Below, piece after piece: positions 36,378-44,290 of a stretch of DNA of 64,000 nucleotides (the stretch's first letter is position 1; each line of letters starts with the position of its first letter). The stretch covers positions 682,001 to 746,000 of the forward strand of contig NZ_NCSU01000011.1 in NCBI RefSeq assembly GCF_002088945.1. The letters run 5' to 3'. This stretch comes from Henriciella pelagia. Its GTDB lineage: Bacteria > Pseudomonadota > Alphaproteobacteria > Caulobacterales > Hyphomonadaceae. The notes beneath the pieces are model-generated. The model did no database searches. It had not been told where the DNA came from and worked only from the letters and a program-made list of their open reading frames with translations. A program made the translations under genes and the position numbers.

Positions 36378-39300
36378 TTAGGAACCTCCTAGCGCGATTG
36401 AAACCCATGCGCCACGCCGTCCGTCATCACCGATCTGCGAAACGCGCACAAGATCATGTTCGCCGGTCAGAAAATAGCCCGCCTCAGAGACCTCCGTTTC
36501 CAGCGTGACAAGTCCGGCCAGCTCGGCTTCGACGGCATATCGTCGGCTTTTCAACGGATCCGGCAGATCGAGATTGTCAGGAATGTCTGCACCGCGCGGG
36601 ATCCAGCTGACATCCCACCCCTCCCCAGAAGCGGTTGCACGCAGGTGCGCAACTGGCCATGACAGGCCGGCGCGGTCTTCATGCGTGAACATCTGGACCT
36701 CGCCATCCGACGCCTGCCAGCTCATTTCAAGCCCGACTTCACCAGCTGACAGGGTCGATGCAGCCAAAGCGCTATCCACGATGATGCAGGTCGCCCCTGC
36801 TGCCGCCCCACTCGCAACCGAACCATTCAGACCGCGCAGCAGATCGGACAACCGCCACTCTGTCTCTGATAGCATCTCGGCCGATGCGAAACCCACAAGT
36901 TCCCATCCAGCACTGCTTTCAATCAGGAGGAGATTCGCACCGGCCAGAGCTGACAATGCTTCGACGCTCGACAGATCGGCCTCATGCATGTCCAGATGAA
37001 TGATCGCGGACCGGTCCCAGAGCCCGAGCGGTCCAGCCGGAAGATCCCCGAACAGCCTGCCGATCCGCGCGGGCAACGACAGGGTTGCCCGCTCGACAAG
37101 GGATGAGCCACCAAGTCCAGCCATCACCTGCACACGTCCACGCCAGGGATCTGCTGCAGTGGCCACGATAGGACCGCGATGCTCGATTCCTGGCAGGGCT
37201 GGGCCATCGATCAGAACCAGTTCCGGCGCGGGGAAGACCGCAGCAGCCTCCCCCGATGCTGGAACCAAAAGCTGACGATATGGCAAGATTTCAACCGGCC
37301 GCGACAGGCTGAGGCGCCGCATCAGCCCGTCTTCCACCACGTCGCTGACCAGCCATTGCCCGTCAAGACCACCTCCAGACACCAGATCCCCGGGCTCCAG
37401 CGCGATGTATTCTGGCGGCAGGCTTATCGCGGCACTGTCGGCATCCAGCGCACCATCCAGCAATTGCCCGGCAATCAGCTCGGCCTCGGTGTCGGAGAGG
37501 AGGAGCGGCACGGCAGCATCGAGCGAATAGGATGCATCGCCTTCGTCAGATCGCGCATCGACGGTCGCGGGCTCGAACGCGCCGTCAGCGCGCACAAAGC
37601 TGAGCGATAAACGGCCCGGTTGCTTGTCGAGCAGGTTGCGTGTGACCGACACGCCCGGTTCGCCAAGCCGTTCGGGGTCCACACCCAGCGGACTAGCGTC
37701 GCCCTCAGCCCTGAAGACCAGCCCATCTTCCCGCTCGAGAGCGGCAATGCCATAGACAGACCGCAGCGGTTCGAGCGCTCGCCGCAAAGGCATCGCCCCC
37801 TCAAGCGTGTACCCGTTCAGCACCCCGGAAAGCCCCGATGCATCCGCAATCACACCAGCGCGGTTGCAGGCATTCTGAACCGTTTCGGCCAGCGAAATCA
37901 GACCCACACGGCCATTGAGCCAGTGACCATAAGCCCAGTTCGGCCCGTCCGACCACACATCGGTGCGGGCCGGAAAGTCCGGCCAGGGACGCCCGTCCCA
38001 GGCCCAGACAAATGCCGCGTCGACGAAGGATTGATCCTGCCAATAGCCAAGGGCTGCTTCGAGGGCACGCTGCTGGAACACATCGTCTCGAGCGCCAGAG
38101 GAATATGGCGGCAGCGCGCTTTCCGAACTTTTCGGGTCGAAGAAGAGGTTCGGCGAATTGCCGCCCTTGTCGACTGCCGGAAAGCCGATCTCCATCAGCC
38201 GGATTGGCTTCAACCCTCCTGTCCAGGTTGTGGGTGTCGCGCTTCGCACGCCATCCGGCCGCTCATAATGGGCCTCGCTCCACCAGTTCGAGATGTCCTT
38301 CTGGCGAAACACCCAATGCTCACCATGCGCACTATCGATGATTGGTGTCCGGGTCTGGGCGTCCCGATCAGCCTCACTCGCATAATACCAGTCATAGGCC
38401 TCGCCCCCCGCCATCTGGCCCTGAAGATAGTCGGTGTCATCGGGGCCAGCATATCCGGCCAGTGCGTCAAGATGGGTTTCGCCGTCGCGCCAGTCTCCGG
38501 CCGGCGGATACCAGTCGATACCGACGAAATCCATGCCCGGACACGCCCATAAGGGGTCGAGCGGGAACAGAACGTCTCCGGAGCCGTCATCCGGAACATA
38601 TGCGCCATATTCAGTCCAGTCCGCTGCGTAGGAAACCGCCGTATCCGGCCCGACAATGTCTTTTACATCGCTCGCCAGCTGGGTCAGGCCTTCGACGAAT
38701 GGAAACGCGCCCGTCTCGTCCCTGACTCGCGTCAGGGCGACCATTTCGCTCCCGATGAGGATTGCATCAACGCCGCCAGCTTCGGCAGCCAGCCGCGCAT
38801 GGTGCAAGATGAAATGGCGAAAGCCGAAATCATTGTCGGTGCCGAGAAAGGCTTCAATTTCGGATCGCGCCGCGCTCGTACCGTCCGCGCTCACTGTAAT
38901 GCGCCCTCGCCATGGAAAAGCGCCCTGCTCATCCCCTCCATAAGGGTCCGGCAGTCCATTGCCGGGTGGCACATCCATGAACAGAAAGGGCGACAGCGTT
39001 ACCGCGTGGCCTTCGGACTTCAGCGCCTCAATGCCCTCGACAACACACCTGTCGGCCGGTGTGCCGCCATAGTTTGCACTGCCCGCACTCTGGCTGACGA
39101 GATAGGCGGTGCTGCGGGTCTCGCCGGCAACCTCCCACGCATACGGCACGGTTGACCTGCCGCGTGTTTCCACACCGGGTCTCACCTTGCATGTGCCTGC
39201 CCGCAGATCATCACCGAACCAGCCGACCGCCAGCGCGATATGCTCCACCTCTGGCAGGTCGAGGCCGAGCTGTTCGAGCGACAGGGCAAAGTCGGCACTG

Positions 39301-40055
39301 CCCTGCGCATTGTTCATGTTGAGGGGCGATTCGATGCCGGGAAAGCGGCGCTCACGGACGATCCCGGTGCCATAGACGAATTCACCAGACGCTGGAATGA
39401 TATTTACGCCCCGCACTTGAGCGCTAATCCCGGACGCAGCCGTCCCGGCGCGAATGACTTCGAAGCTGAGCTGTGGAAGGCGATTGCCGAACGCGTCGAG
39501 CGGCAAGTCTTCAAACACGATGTAGGCCGTGCCGCGGAAAGCTGGAACCTGTCCCGCCCCTTCAATGGCCTCGATCAGCGGATCAGGCAGCTGATTAGCG
39601 TCACCCTTGTAGAAGCGATAGTTGAGGCCCGCGAGCGCCAGCGGTTCGCCATTGGCCCAGACACGGTCAATGCGGGTGATCGGCCCTTCTGCAATGGCGA
39701 CAGCGAGGCTCACCGAATAGGTATAGTCTGCGACTTTCGGTCCGCCTTTTCCGACGCTCCGCTCGCGGCGCTTTTCCCTGAAACGGGACGCCCAGATGAG
39801 CTGTCCACCGACCCGCATGCGTCCATAGACGCAGGGCATTGGCGCCCCTTCCCGGCTTTCCATGACATGCAGCGCTTTGACACGCGGCCCTTCAATGGCG
39901 GGCATCAGGGCAGCATCAATGGCACGACCAGCCAGACCGCCGAGCGTTCGCCCGATCAGCGCCCCGGAAAGCTGTGCACCGGCCAGACCGACGCCGTTTG
40001 GGAGCAGCGCGCTACCTGCCGAGCTGCCGACTTGCGAGAGAATGATTTCCCCCAT
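36378..40055 (-). CDS. GTA gp15-like tail tip protein with TIM-barrel domain
   Basis: A 1225-residue protein, the largest of the cluster. The N-terminus (GEIILSQVGSSAGSALLPNG) and the phage-tail-like region (ALHVMESREGAPMPCVYGRMRVGGQLIWASRF broken by loops) precede a glycoside-hydrolase-like TIM barrel (about residues 430-720, with GIDWYPP, LMEIGFPAVDKGG and FVWAWDGRPWPDFP) and a C-terminal tail-fibre-hub module (VSVTRNLLDKQPGRLSL). In RcGTA this is the tip protein that contacts recipient cells. Its stop lies 45 bases before the proposed DnaJ start. Confidence 0.93.
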   Translation of the reverse strand: MGEIILSQVGSSAGSALLPNGVGLAGAQLSGALIGRTLGGLAGRAIDAALMPAIEGPRVKALHVMESREGAPMPCVYGRMRVGGQLIWASRFREKRRERSVGKGGPKVADYTYSVSLAVAIAEGPITRIDRVWANGEPLALAGLNYRFYKGDANQLPDPLIEAIEGAGQVPAFRGTAYIVFEDLPLDAFGNRLPQLSFEVIRAGTAASGISAQVRGVNIIPASGEFVYGTGIVRERRFPGIESPLNMNNAQGSADFALSLEQLGLDLPEVEHIALAVGWFGDDLRAGTCKVRPGVETRGRSTVPYAWEVAGETRSTAYLVSQSAGSANYGGTPADRCVVEGIEALKSEGHAVTLSPFLFMDVPPGNGLPDPYGGDEQGAFPWRGRITVSADGTSAARSEIEAFLGTDNDFGFRHFILHHARLAAEAGGVDAILIGSEMVALTRVRDETGAFPFVEGLTQLASDVKDIVGPDTAVSYAADWTEYGAYVPDDGSGDVLFPLDPLWACPGMDFVGIDWYPPAGDWRDGETHLDALAGYAGPDDTDYLQGQMAGGEAYDWYYASEADRDAQTRTPIIDSAHGEHWVFRQKDISNWWSEAHYERPDGVRSATPTTWTGGLKPIRLMEIGFPAVDKGGNSPNLFFDPKSSESALPPYSSGARDDVFQQRALEAALGYWQDQSFVDAAFVWAWDGRPWPDFPARTDVWSDGPNWAYGHWLNGRVGLISLAETVQNACNRAGVIADASGLSGVLNGYTLEGAMPLRRALEPLRSVYGIAALEREDGLVFRAEGDASPLGVDPERLGEPGVSVTRNLLDKQPGRLSLSFVRADGAFEPATVDARSDEGDASYSLDAAVPLLLSDTEAELIAGQLLDGALDADSAAISLPPEYIALEPGDLVSGGGLDGQWLVSDVVEDGLMRRLSLSRPVEILPYRQLLVPASGEAAAVFPAPELVLIDGPALPGIEHRGPIVATAADPWRGRVQVMAGLGGSSLVERATLSLPARIGRLFGDLPAGPLGLWDRSAIIHLDMHEADLSSVEALSALAGANLLLIESSAGWELVGFASAEMLSETEWRLSDLLRGLNGSVASGAAAGATCIIVDSALAASTLSAGEVGLEMSWQASDGEVQMFTHEDRAGLSWPVAHLRATASGEGWDVSWIPRGADIPDNLDLPDPLKSRRYAVEAELAGLVTLETEVSEAGYFLTGEHDLVRVSQIGDDGRRGAWVSIALGGS

Positions 40056-40058
40056 TCT

Positions 40059-40490
40059 TCAGTCCTCCAGTCCCGGAAATGAAAAGGCGGCAACCACGCG
40101 GCGCGTCCACCACGGCACCAGCCGCGTCTCACAGACGCTGCGGCCCCAGTAAGCGTGGATGATGCGCGCCTCGCCGGAGACGATGGCGCAATGTTTGGCT
40201 GGACACCCAAGCCCCATGCGGAAAAGCATCACGTCACCAGCCGCGGCATTGCCGGGCGCGATCTCGACCAGGTGGCGTCGGGCGGCTTCAAGCAGCTCAT
40301 CCCGTCCCGAAAGCTCCGCCCAGTCAGGCGTATACGGCGGCATGCCTTCCGGCTCCTCTCCGCAAAGCTCCCGCCACACACCGCGCAGCAGGCCGAGGCA
40401 GTCTGTCCCGACGCCCTTGCGGCTCGCCTGATGCTGGTATGGCGTGCCGAGCCAGCTGCGCGCCTCGGTCACGATATCCGCGCGCTTCAT
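40059..40490 (-). CDS. GTA gp14-like NlpC/P60 peptidase
   Basis: A 143-residue cysteine peptidase of the NlpC/P60 fold. The catalytic Cys31 is in GVGTDCLGLLRGVW and the His in CPAKHCAIVSG near residue 102, with a further polar residue following. In RcGTA the equivalent protein sits at the tail tip and locally cuts peptidoglycan on entry. It lies three bases before the tip gene and overlaps the hub gene by four bases, so production is coupled. Confidence 0.93.
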   Translation of the reverse strand: MKRADIVTEARSWLGTPYQHQASRKGVGTDCLGLLRGVWRELCGEEPEGMPPYTPDWAELSGRDELLEAARRHLVEIAPGNAAAGDVMLFRMGLGCPAKHCAIVSGEARIIHAYWGRSVCETRLVPWWTRRVVAAFSFPGLED

Positions 40491-41128
40491 CGCTTGCCGC
40501 CATCATTGCCGATCGCAGCAGGCCCAGCGAGCACAGCGTCCGGCCCTGGCATGTGCGGAAACCCTTGAAAGTTCGCCGCATTATTGAACGTCTCGCAGCA
40601 GGTCGAAAACCGCTTGTCACACGTCGCACCCTCGACGCCCGTCAGCCCGCATCGGGCATCGCCGAGCTTCGCATCACACCGCCGCGAATAGGTTCGCCCC
40701 ACCGGTCGCTCAAGATCGGATTTGAGAGAGATGAGTTCGGCCTCAAAACCGCTTTCGGTCTGTACCACCTCGCTGAGATACCCTGTCCAGACCAAGGCGT
40801 AATGCTGCGGCGCCTCCCAGTCTGTCCGATACACATGCACGCGGGCACCATTCCAGAGCCCTGCCGCAAGATCCGCATCAGTGATGGCATCCGCCGACAA
40901 TGCGCCCGCCGCCGCTGCCCGCCCAGGACGCAGCCCGCCAGCCGTCTCGAAGCGCCCCGCTTCAAGCGCCGCGCCCGGCTGGTGAATGATGCCATCACGC
41001 AGGACGGCGCGGTCATGGTCGGTCACACCCAGCGTGAAACCATCCTCACGTATCAGCGTCCAGCACAGGCATGTCGTCAGTGACCCACTCGCAAGGCGCT
41101 CTCTGAACGTATTGTCTATCAGTCGCAT
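40487..41128 (-). CDS. GTA gp13-like hub protein (DUF2163)
   Basis: A 213-residue protein beginning NTFRERLASGSLTTCLCWTLIREDG, typical of DUF2163 phage/GTA proteins. The C-terminal half is rich in cysteine (YSRRCDAKLGDARC, ATCDKRFSTCC, then FPHMPGPD). In the RcGTA structure the hub carries a metal or Fe-S site bound by such cysteines; that inference is by family. It lies 8 bases after the distal tail gene. Confidence 0.92.
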   Translation of the reverse strand: MRLIDNTFRERLASGSLTTCLCWTLIREDGFTLGVTDHDRAVLRDGIIHQPGAALEAGRFETAGGLRPGRAAAAGALSADAITDADLAAGLWNGARVHVYRTDWEAPQHYALVWTGYLSEVVQTESGFEAELISLKSDLERPVGRTYSRRCDAKLGDARCGLTGVEGATCDKRFSTCCETFNNAANFQGFPHMPGPDAVLAGPAAIGNDGGKR

Positions 41129-41136
41129 GGCCCCCC

Positions 41137-41757
41137 TCAGACAATTTCGACCAAGGGAACACTGACGGCGCGGCCCGCTCCGATGGTCTCCACCGTGATG
41201 TCGAGAAAATCAGTGTCGAAACGAACGGCGCAGTCGAATTCAAATCCTGCTGTCACCTCAACGCCCGACTCGGGCGGTTCCTCGAAAGTCACGAGACCGG
41301 TCGTGGTGTCGACGCTCCAGCCATCCGGTTGAGCAACGCCATCCAGCGCCACGATAACAGTGCCCTCAACCGGCTTGGTTATGGTGCGGCTTACCGCGCC
41401 ATAGGACTTTATGAGTTGAAACGAGACCTGCTCGCCGTCTCCCGTGCCGAGGACCTGATCGGTCGGCTCAATCCCTGCCCCATACCCGGATGATGCGTGA
41501 TCGAGCATGTCGTGAAAGCGGAACCCATGCAGCCGGCCGCGCCTCGCAGAGAAAAAGTCAGCGAGCAATGACAGGTCCGACACCGAACTGACAGCGCTTG
41601 CCACATCCCATCGCCGGCGGGCAGCCTGCCAACGGGCATTGCGCACTTCGCCGCCACTCGACAGGGCGACAATCTCGGTTGACCAGCCCGGGCCACCCGA
41701 AGCGCCGCGCCCAAGTGCGAGCGGGAAGCGTACTTCGTGAAAGGTCTCAAGGCTCAC
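41137..41757 (-). CDS. GTA gp12-like distal tail protein (TIGR02217/DUF2460)
   Basis: A 206-residue protein. FHEVRFPLALGRGASGGPGWSTEIV at the start and VASAVSSVSDLSLLADFFSARRGRLHGFRF broken across the centre are the fingerprint of DUF2460/TIGR02217 proteins, which form the distal tail ring joining tube and baseplate in GTAs. FEFDCAVRFDTD near the end is also conserved. Its ATG overlaps the tape-measure stop by four bases. Confidence 0.93.
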   Translation of the reverse strand: MSLETFHEVRFPLALGRGASGGPGWSTEIVALSSGGEVRNARWQAARRRWDVASAVSSVSDLSLLADFFSARRGRLHGFRFHDMLDHASSGYGAGIEPTDQVLGTGDGEQVSFQLIKSYGAVSRTITKPVEGTVIVALDGVAQPDGWSVDTTTGLVTFEEPPESGVEVTAGFEFDCAVRFDTDFLDITVETIGAGRAVSVPLVEIV

Positions 41758-42128
41758 AGGTAACGCCCTCCCAATGCCGCCGCTTTCGCCAGCGCCTTGC
41801 TGAGTTCGCCATGTGAACCGACCGCTTTGGATGAAGCATGTCGGGGCATGTGGATGTTGACGGTGGACGCCTGCGTCGCCTGTCCCACACCCGCCCTCGC
41901 CAGGGCGGCCTCAGCCGCAATCCGTGCGAGGTCGGCGAGCACCGACTGCGCCATGCGGGAAAAGTCGAGCTCGCCAGAACGGGCGGCACGTGCCAACGTC
42001 TGCTCGATGGACCGCCCCGCATCCGCAAAGGCGTCTTCCAGAAGTTTCGCAGCTGTGGTTCCGGGCCCGTCGGACAGCGCAGACAGCGCATCGCCTGCCC
42101 GCGTCAAATTCGATTCAAACTCGTCCAT
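41754..42128 (-). CDS. GTA gp11-like tail tape measure protein, unusually short
   Basis: Only 124 residues, almost wholly helical. It opens MDEFESNLTRAGDALSALSDG, contains SRMAQSVLADLARIAAEAALARAG, and ends ELSKALAKAAALGGRYL, as in the conserved C-terminus of GTA tape measures. GGAGGGGG precedes ATG 42128. The RcGTA protein is considerably longer, so a large part of the helical middle is missing here. Tail length is set by this protein in phages, so a shorter tail is expected. Confidence 0.8.
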   Translation of the reverse strand: MDEFESNLTRAGDALSALSDGPGTTAAKLLEDAFADAGRSIEQTLARAARSGELDFSRMAQSVLADLARIAAEAALARAGVGQATQASTVNIHMPRHASSKAVGSHGELSKALAKAAALGGRYL

Positions 42129-42306
42129 GATCCCCCTCCTTCCGGTCGGGATAGGTATTTTGAAGCCTGTCAAAGTCGGGGCGCGGGAGACCGATCTGCC
42201 GGTCGCTGGTCAGCCAGTGCCATTCGCGGATCGACAGCGCCCAGAACGTATGGGGGCTAAGACCGATCATGGCCGCCCCGCGCATCATTTCAGCCCAGGG
42301 CAGCAT
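42115..42306 (-). CDS. small tail assembly chaperone-like protein (RcGTA gp10.1 type)
   Basis: A 63-residue protein (MLPWAEMMRGAAMIGLSPHTFWALSIREW) matching the short phage tail assembly chaperone family that sits between gp10 and gp11 in GTA clusters; SPHTFWALSIREW is the diagnostic part. GGAGG lies 7 bases before ATG 42306, which is inside the end of the gp10 gene (17-base overlap). It also overlaps the next gene by 14 bases. In phages such genes are often fused to the upstream one by a frameshift; here a separate start exists. Confidence 0.8.
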   Translation of the reverse strand: MLPWAEMMRGAAMIGLSPHTFWALSIREWHWLTSDRQIGLPRPDFDRLQNTYPDRKEGDHGRV

Positions 42307-42580
42307 GAAATGCCTCCGCCACCGCGCTCGCGGCGACGCCGGCCGGGACATTTCGACACAATGCGTCCAGGCCTTCACCGGACTGGCCGCCACCTCGCAG
42401 AAGCGCGGCGAGCACGCCGGCAATCTCCCGAGCTGTGAGTGCCTTCATTCTTAGCTGCAGCTCAGTGATCGAGCGGCACCCGAGCGATGTCTCTATCTCA
42501 GCGAGCGCGCCCAGCGTCAGGCACAGCACGTATCGCTTGCCGCCGAACTGCATCTCGATCTCTCCCCGGGCGCCGTTCAC
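42290..42580 (-). CDS. GTA gp10-like small tail protein
   Basis: A 96-residue protein (NGARGEIEMQFGGKRYVLCLT, GALAEIETSLGCRSITELQLRM, VLAALLRGGGQ) matching the GTA gp10 family, thought to be a tail assembly chaperone. It overlaps gp9 by four bases and gp10.1 by 17. The FGG-KRYVLCLTLGALAEIE opening is strongly conserved in these proteins. Confidence 0.88.
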   Translation of the reverse strand: MNGARGEIEMQFGGKRYVLCLTLGALAEIETSLGCRSITELQLRMKALTAREIAGVLAALLRGGGQSGEGLDALCRNVPAGVAASAVAEAFHAALG

Positions 42581-42996
42581 GAGGCGGCTCCGAAAGAAAG
42601 TTCTCCGGCGCTTTGCAGGTCGACCGCAAACATCGCCTCGCCATCATGAGTGCCTGAATAGCTGAGCTGCGCGATCTGGAACGCACCGGTAAATTGACCA
42701 AGACCCGGCACGATGAGCTCCCAGCGTTCGATAGCGCCGGCAAAGAAAATCGCCTGCATGCGCGCATCGCTCGCGCTGTCCTTGAAGAGGCCCCGCCCGC
42801 GCACCCGCATCGACTTCACGCCTGCGCCGGCGAGCAGTTCTCGCCAGCCTTGCGGACTGTCAGCGCTGGTGGCATCAACGGCACGCTGGTTGAGCTCGAA
42901 CTCACTGGTGCGAATTCCGGCCAGTGTTTCAAAGGTCTCTGGTTCCTGTCCGTCAGACAGCTTGATCAGGACGTCACGCCCTCTCTGCCCCGCCAT
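42577..42996 (-). CDS. GTA gp9-like major tail tube protein (TP901-1 family)
   Basis: A 139-residue protein. GRDVLIKLSDG at the start, FETLAGIRTSEFELNQ, VDATSADSPQGWRELLAGAGVKSM and the final FAVDLQSAGELSF are typical of TP901-1-type major tail proteins, which polymerise into the tube. The ATG shares one base with the stop of the upstream gp8 gene. It should be among the most abundant particle proteins. Confidence 0.93.
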   Translation of the reverse strand: MAGQRGRDVLIKLSDGQEPETFETLAGIRTSEFELNQRAVDATSADSPQGWRELLAGAGVKSMRVRGRGLFKDSASDARMQAIFFAGAIERWELIVPGLGQFTGAFQIAQLSYSGTHDGEAMFAVDLQSAGELSFGAAS

Positions 42997-43427
42997 TACG
43001 CAGCCTCCTCTGTTATGACACTGATACGGAGCAAGCCGCGAAACTCGCGCATGTCGGGCGTGCGCATGGCATCGCCATAAAGCGGCTGGATCAGCACGAC
43101 GCGCTGGCCCGTGAGCGAGAGCGTCATCTGCTCACAGCCTGCCCGCAAGGCGCCGATGATGTTCTTGATTGCCGCGCGCCCACCATCTCGCGAGCGGATG
43201 GCAAGGGTCAGCGTGTGCGACTGACCCGCAGCCAGTGACGTACCCCTGTCTTCCCATTCGTGGCCTTCCAGCACGACGTATGGGAAAGCTGGCGCGTCTG
43301 TTTCATCATCAAAGATGCGGGCCGGGTTCCCGAGCAGTGATTGCACATCATTGTCGGAGCGGAGCGCCTCAAGAAACGCCCCCTGCAAGGCCGCCTCGGA
43401 AGACCAGATCATGCCGTCGGCGCTCAT
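42996..43427 (-). CDS. GTA gp8-like tail terminator (DUF3168)
   Basis: A 143-residue DUF3168 protein: EAALQGAFLEALRSDNDVQSLLG, ARIFDDETDAPAFPYVVLEGHEW, and the RQSH-like stretch AAGQSHTLTLAIRSRDGG. It caps the tail tube and joins it to the head connector. It follows gp6 with a four-base overlap, leaving no room for gp7, the head-tail stopper that stands between them in R. capsulatus. Confidence 0.9.
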   Translation of the reverse strand: MSADGMIWSSEAALQGAFLEALRSDNDVQSLLGNPARIFDDETDAPAFPYVVLEGHEWEDRGTSLAAGQSHTLTLAIRSRDGGRAAIKNIIGALRAGCEQMTLSLTGQRVVLIQPLYGDAMRTPDMREFRGLLRISVITEEAA

Positions 43428-43969
43428 AGCAGCACCTCCCGGCGCGCCGCGATGACCGCCTGAGCGGCCTCCGGAATCGATGCGTCAGACCTTCGCCGAT
43501 ACATCTCCAGCAGGATGGCCTTCAGCGCCTGGACGAGATCCTCCGGCACATCGACGGCATCTCCAAACCCCGCCTCGAAGTCGACCTCGACGATCGCGCC
43601 AAAAGGCAATGGCGGACACCAGCTCGTCTGCCTTACAAGGAGCTTTCCGCGCATGACCTCGAAGTGGGAGGTCACGTCAGCAGGCACATCATCTGTATCG
43701 ATAAGAGTGACACTGACGAGTGAGGCCACGGGCGTCGGGCGCAACCGCAGACCGTTAGCCTGGAAACCGGCCTGCCAGCATTGCAACGTCCTTCGCAGCG
43801 TCCGTGTGACGAGCGCGAGTCCCGCCGCCTCCTCCAGTCTCGACCGCGCACTGGCAATCAGGTCGCTGACCAGCTGGTCCTCGCCATCATGGCCGATGCG
43901 CAGCCAGGTTTTCGCCTCAGCGAGAGACAAAGCCTCCTCGCCCGGCGGTGAAATCACCGTCAGTGTCAT
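43424..43969 (-). CDS. GTA gp6-like head-tail connector/adaptor
   Basis: A 181-residue protein. LSLAEAKTWLRIGHDGEDQLVSDLIASAR is the classic opening of phage head-tail connector (phiE125 gp8-like) proteins, followed by LEEAAGLALVTRTLRRTLQCW and the C-terminal helix VPEDLVQALKAILLEMYRRRSD. It joins the portal dodecamer to the tail. It is preceded by a 45-base gap and a 67-residue unknown gene. Confidence 0.9.
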   Translation of the reverse strand: MTLTVISPPGEEALSLAEAKTWLRIGHDGEDQLVSDLIASARSRLEEAAGLALVTRTLRRTLQCWQAGFQANGLRLRPTPVASLVSVTLIDTDDVPADVTSHFEVMRGKLLVRQTSWCPPLPFGAIVEVDFEAGFGDAVDVPEDLVQALKAILLEMYRRRSDASIPEAAQAVIAARREVLL

Positions 43970-44014
43970 GATTATCTTTCGGATTTTAAATGAGTTTGCG
44001 GTTGCGCCCGGCGT

Positions 44015-44218
44015 TTAGACCAGCGTCTGAAGCTTCTCGATGACTGCCCCGCCAATCGGCAGCGCGATCGAACGAAGCAGTTCGTCATCAATCTGGGTTT
44101 CAGTCGAGTTGATGAGCGTCGCCACCGCTTCGGCTATCTTCGTGGTGAACTCGTCCTGCTGAGGCTTGGTCAGGAGAGCGGCCTGACGGACCAGGGTCGT
44201 GAAAATGGATTCAAACAT
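44015..44218 (-). CDS. 67-residue unknown protein inside GTA cluster
   Basis: A small helical protein (MFESIFTTLVRQAALLTKPQQ, then AEAVATLINSTETQIDDELL, and a C-terminal AVIEKLQTLV). It has no membrane span, no cysteines and no recognised family. AAGGAAA lies 6 bases before the ATG, so translation is likely. It stands between capsid and adaptor, where head accessory or decoration genes of phages often lie, but nothing in the sequence shows that role. Confidence 0.65.
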   Translation of the reverse strand: MFESIFTTLVRQAALLTKPQQDEFTTKIAEAVATLINSTETQIDDELLRSIALPIGGAVIEKLQTLV

Positions 44219-44253
44219 GGATATTTCCTTTGATGAAAGTCTGGGAGGACGTC

Positions 44254-44279
44254 CGGGCGCGGATTCCTCGCCGCGCCCG
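44254..44279 (-). other. 9-bp stem-loop directly after the capsid gene
   Basis: CGGGCGCGG (44254-44262) pairs perfectly with CCGCGCCCG (44271-44279) around an 8-base loop, starting 11 bases after the capsid stop on the minus strand. No T-run follows. It could protect the 3' end of capsid mRNA from exonucleases or cause partial termination, so that capsid is made in excess over downstream products. Confidence 0.7.
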
Positions 44280-44290
44280 AATGATCAGCA

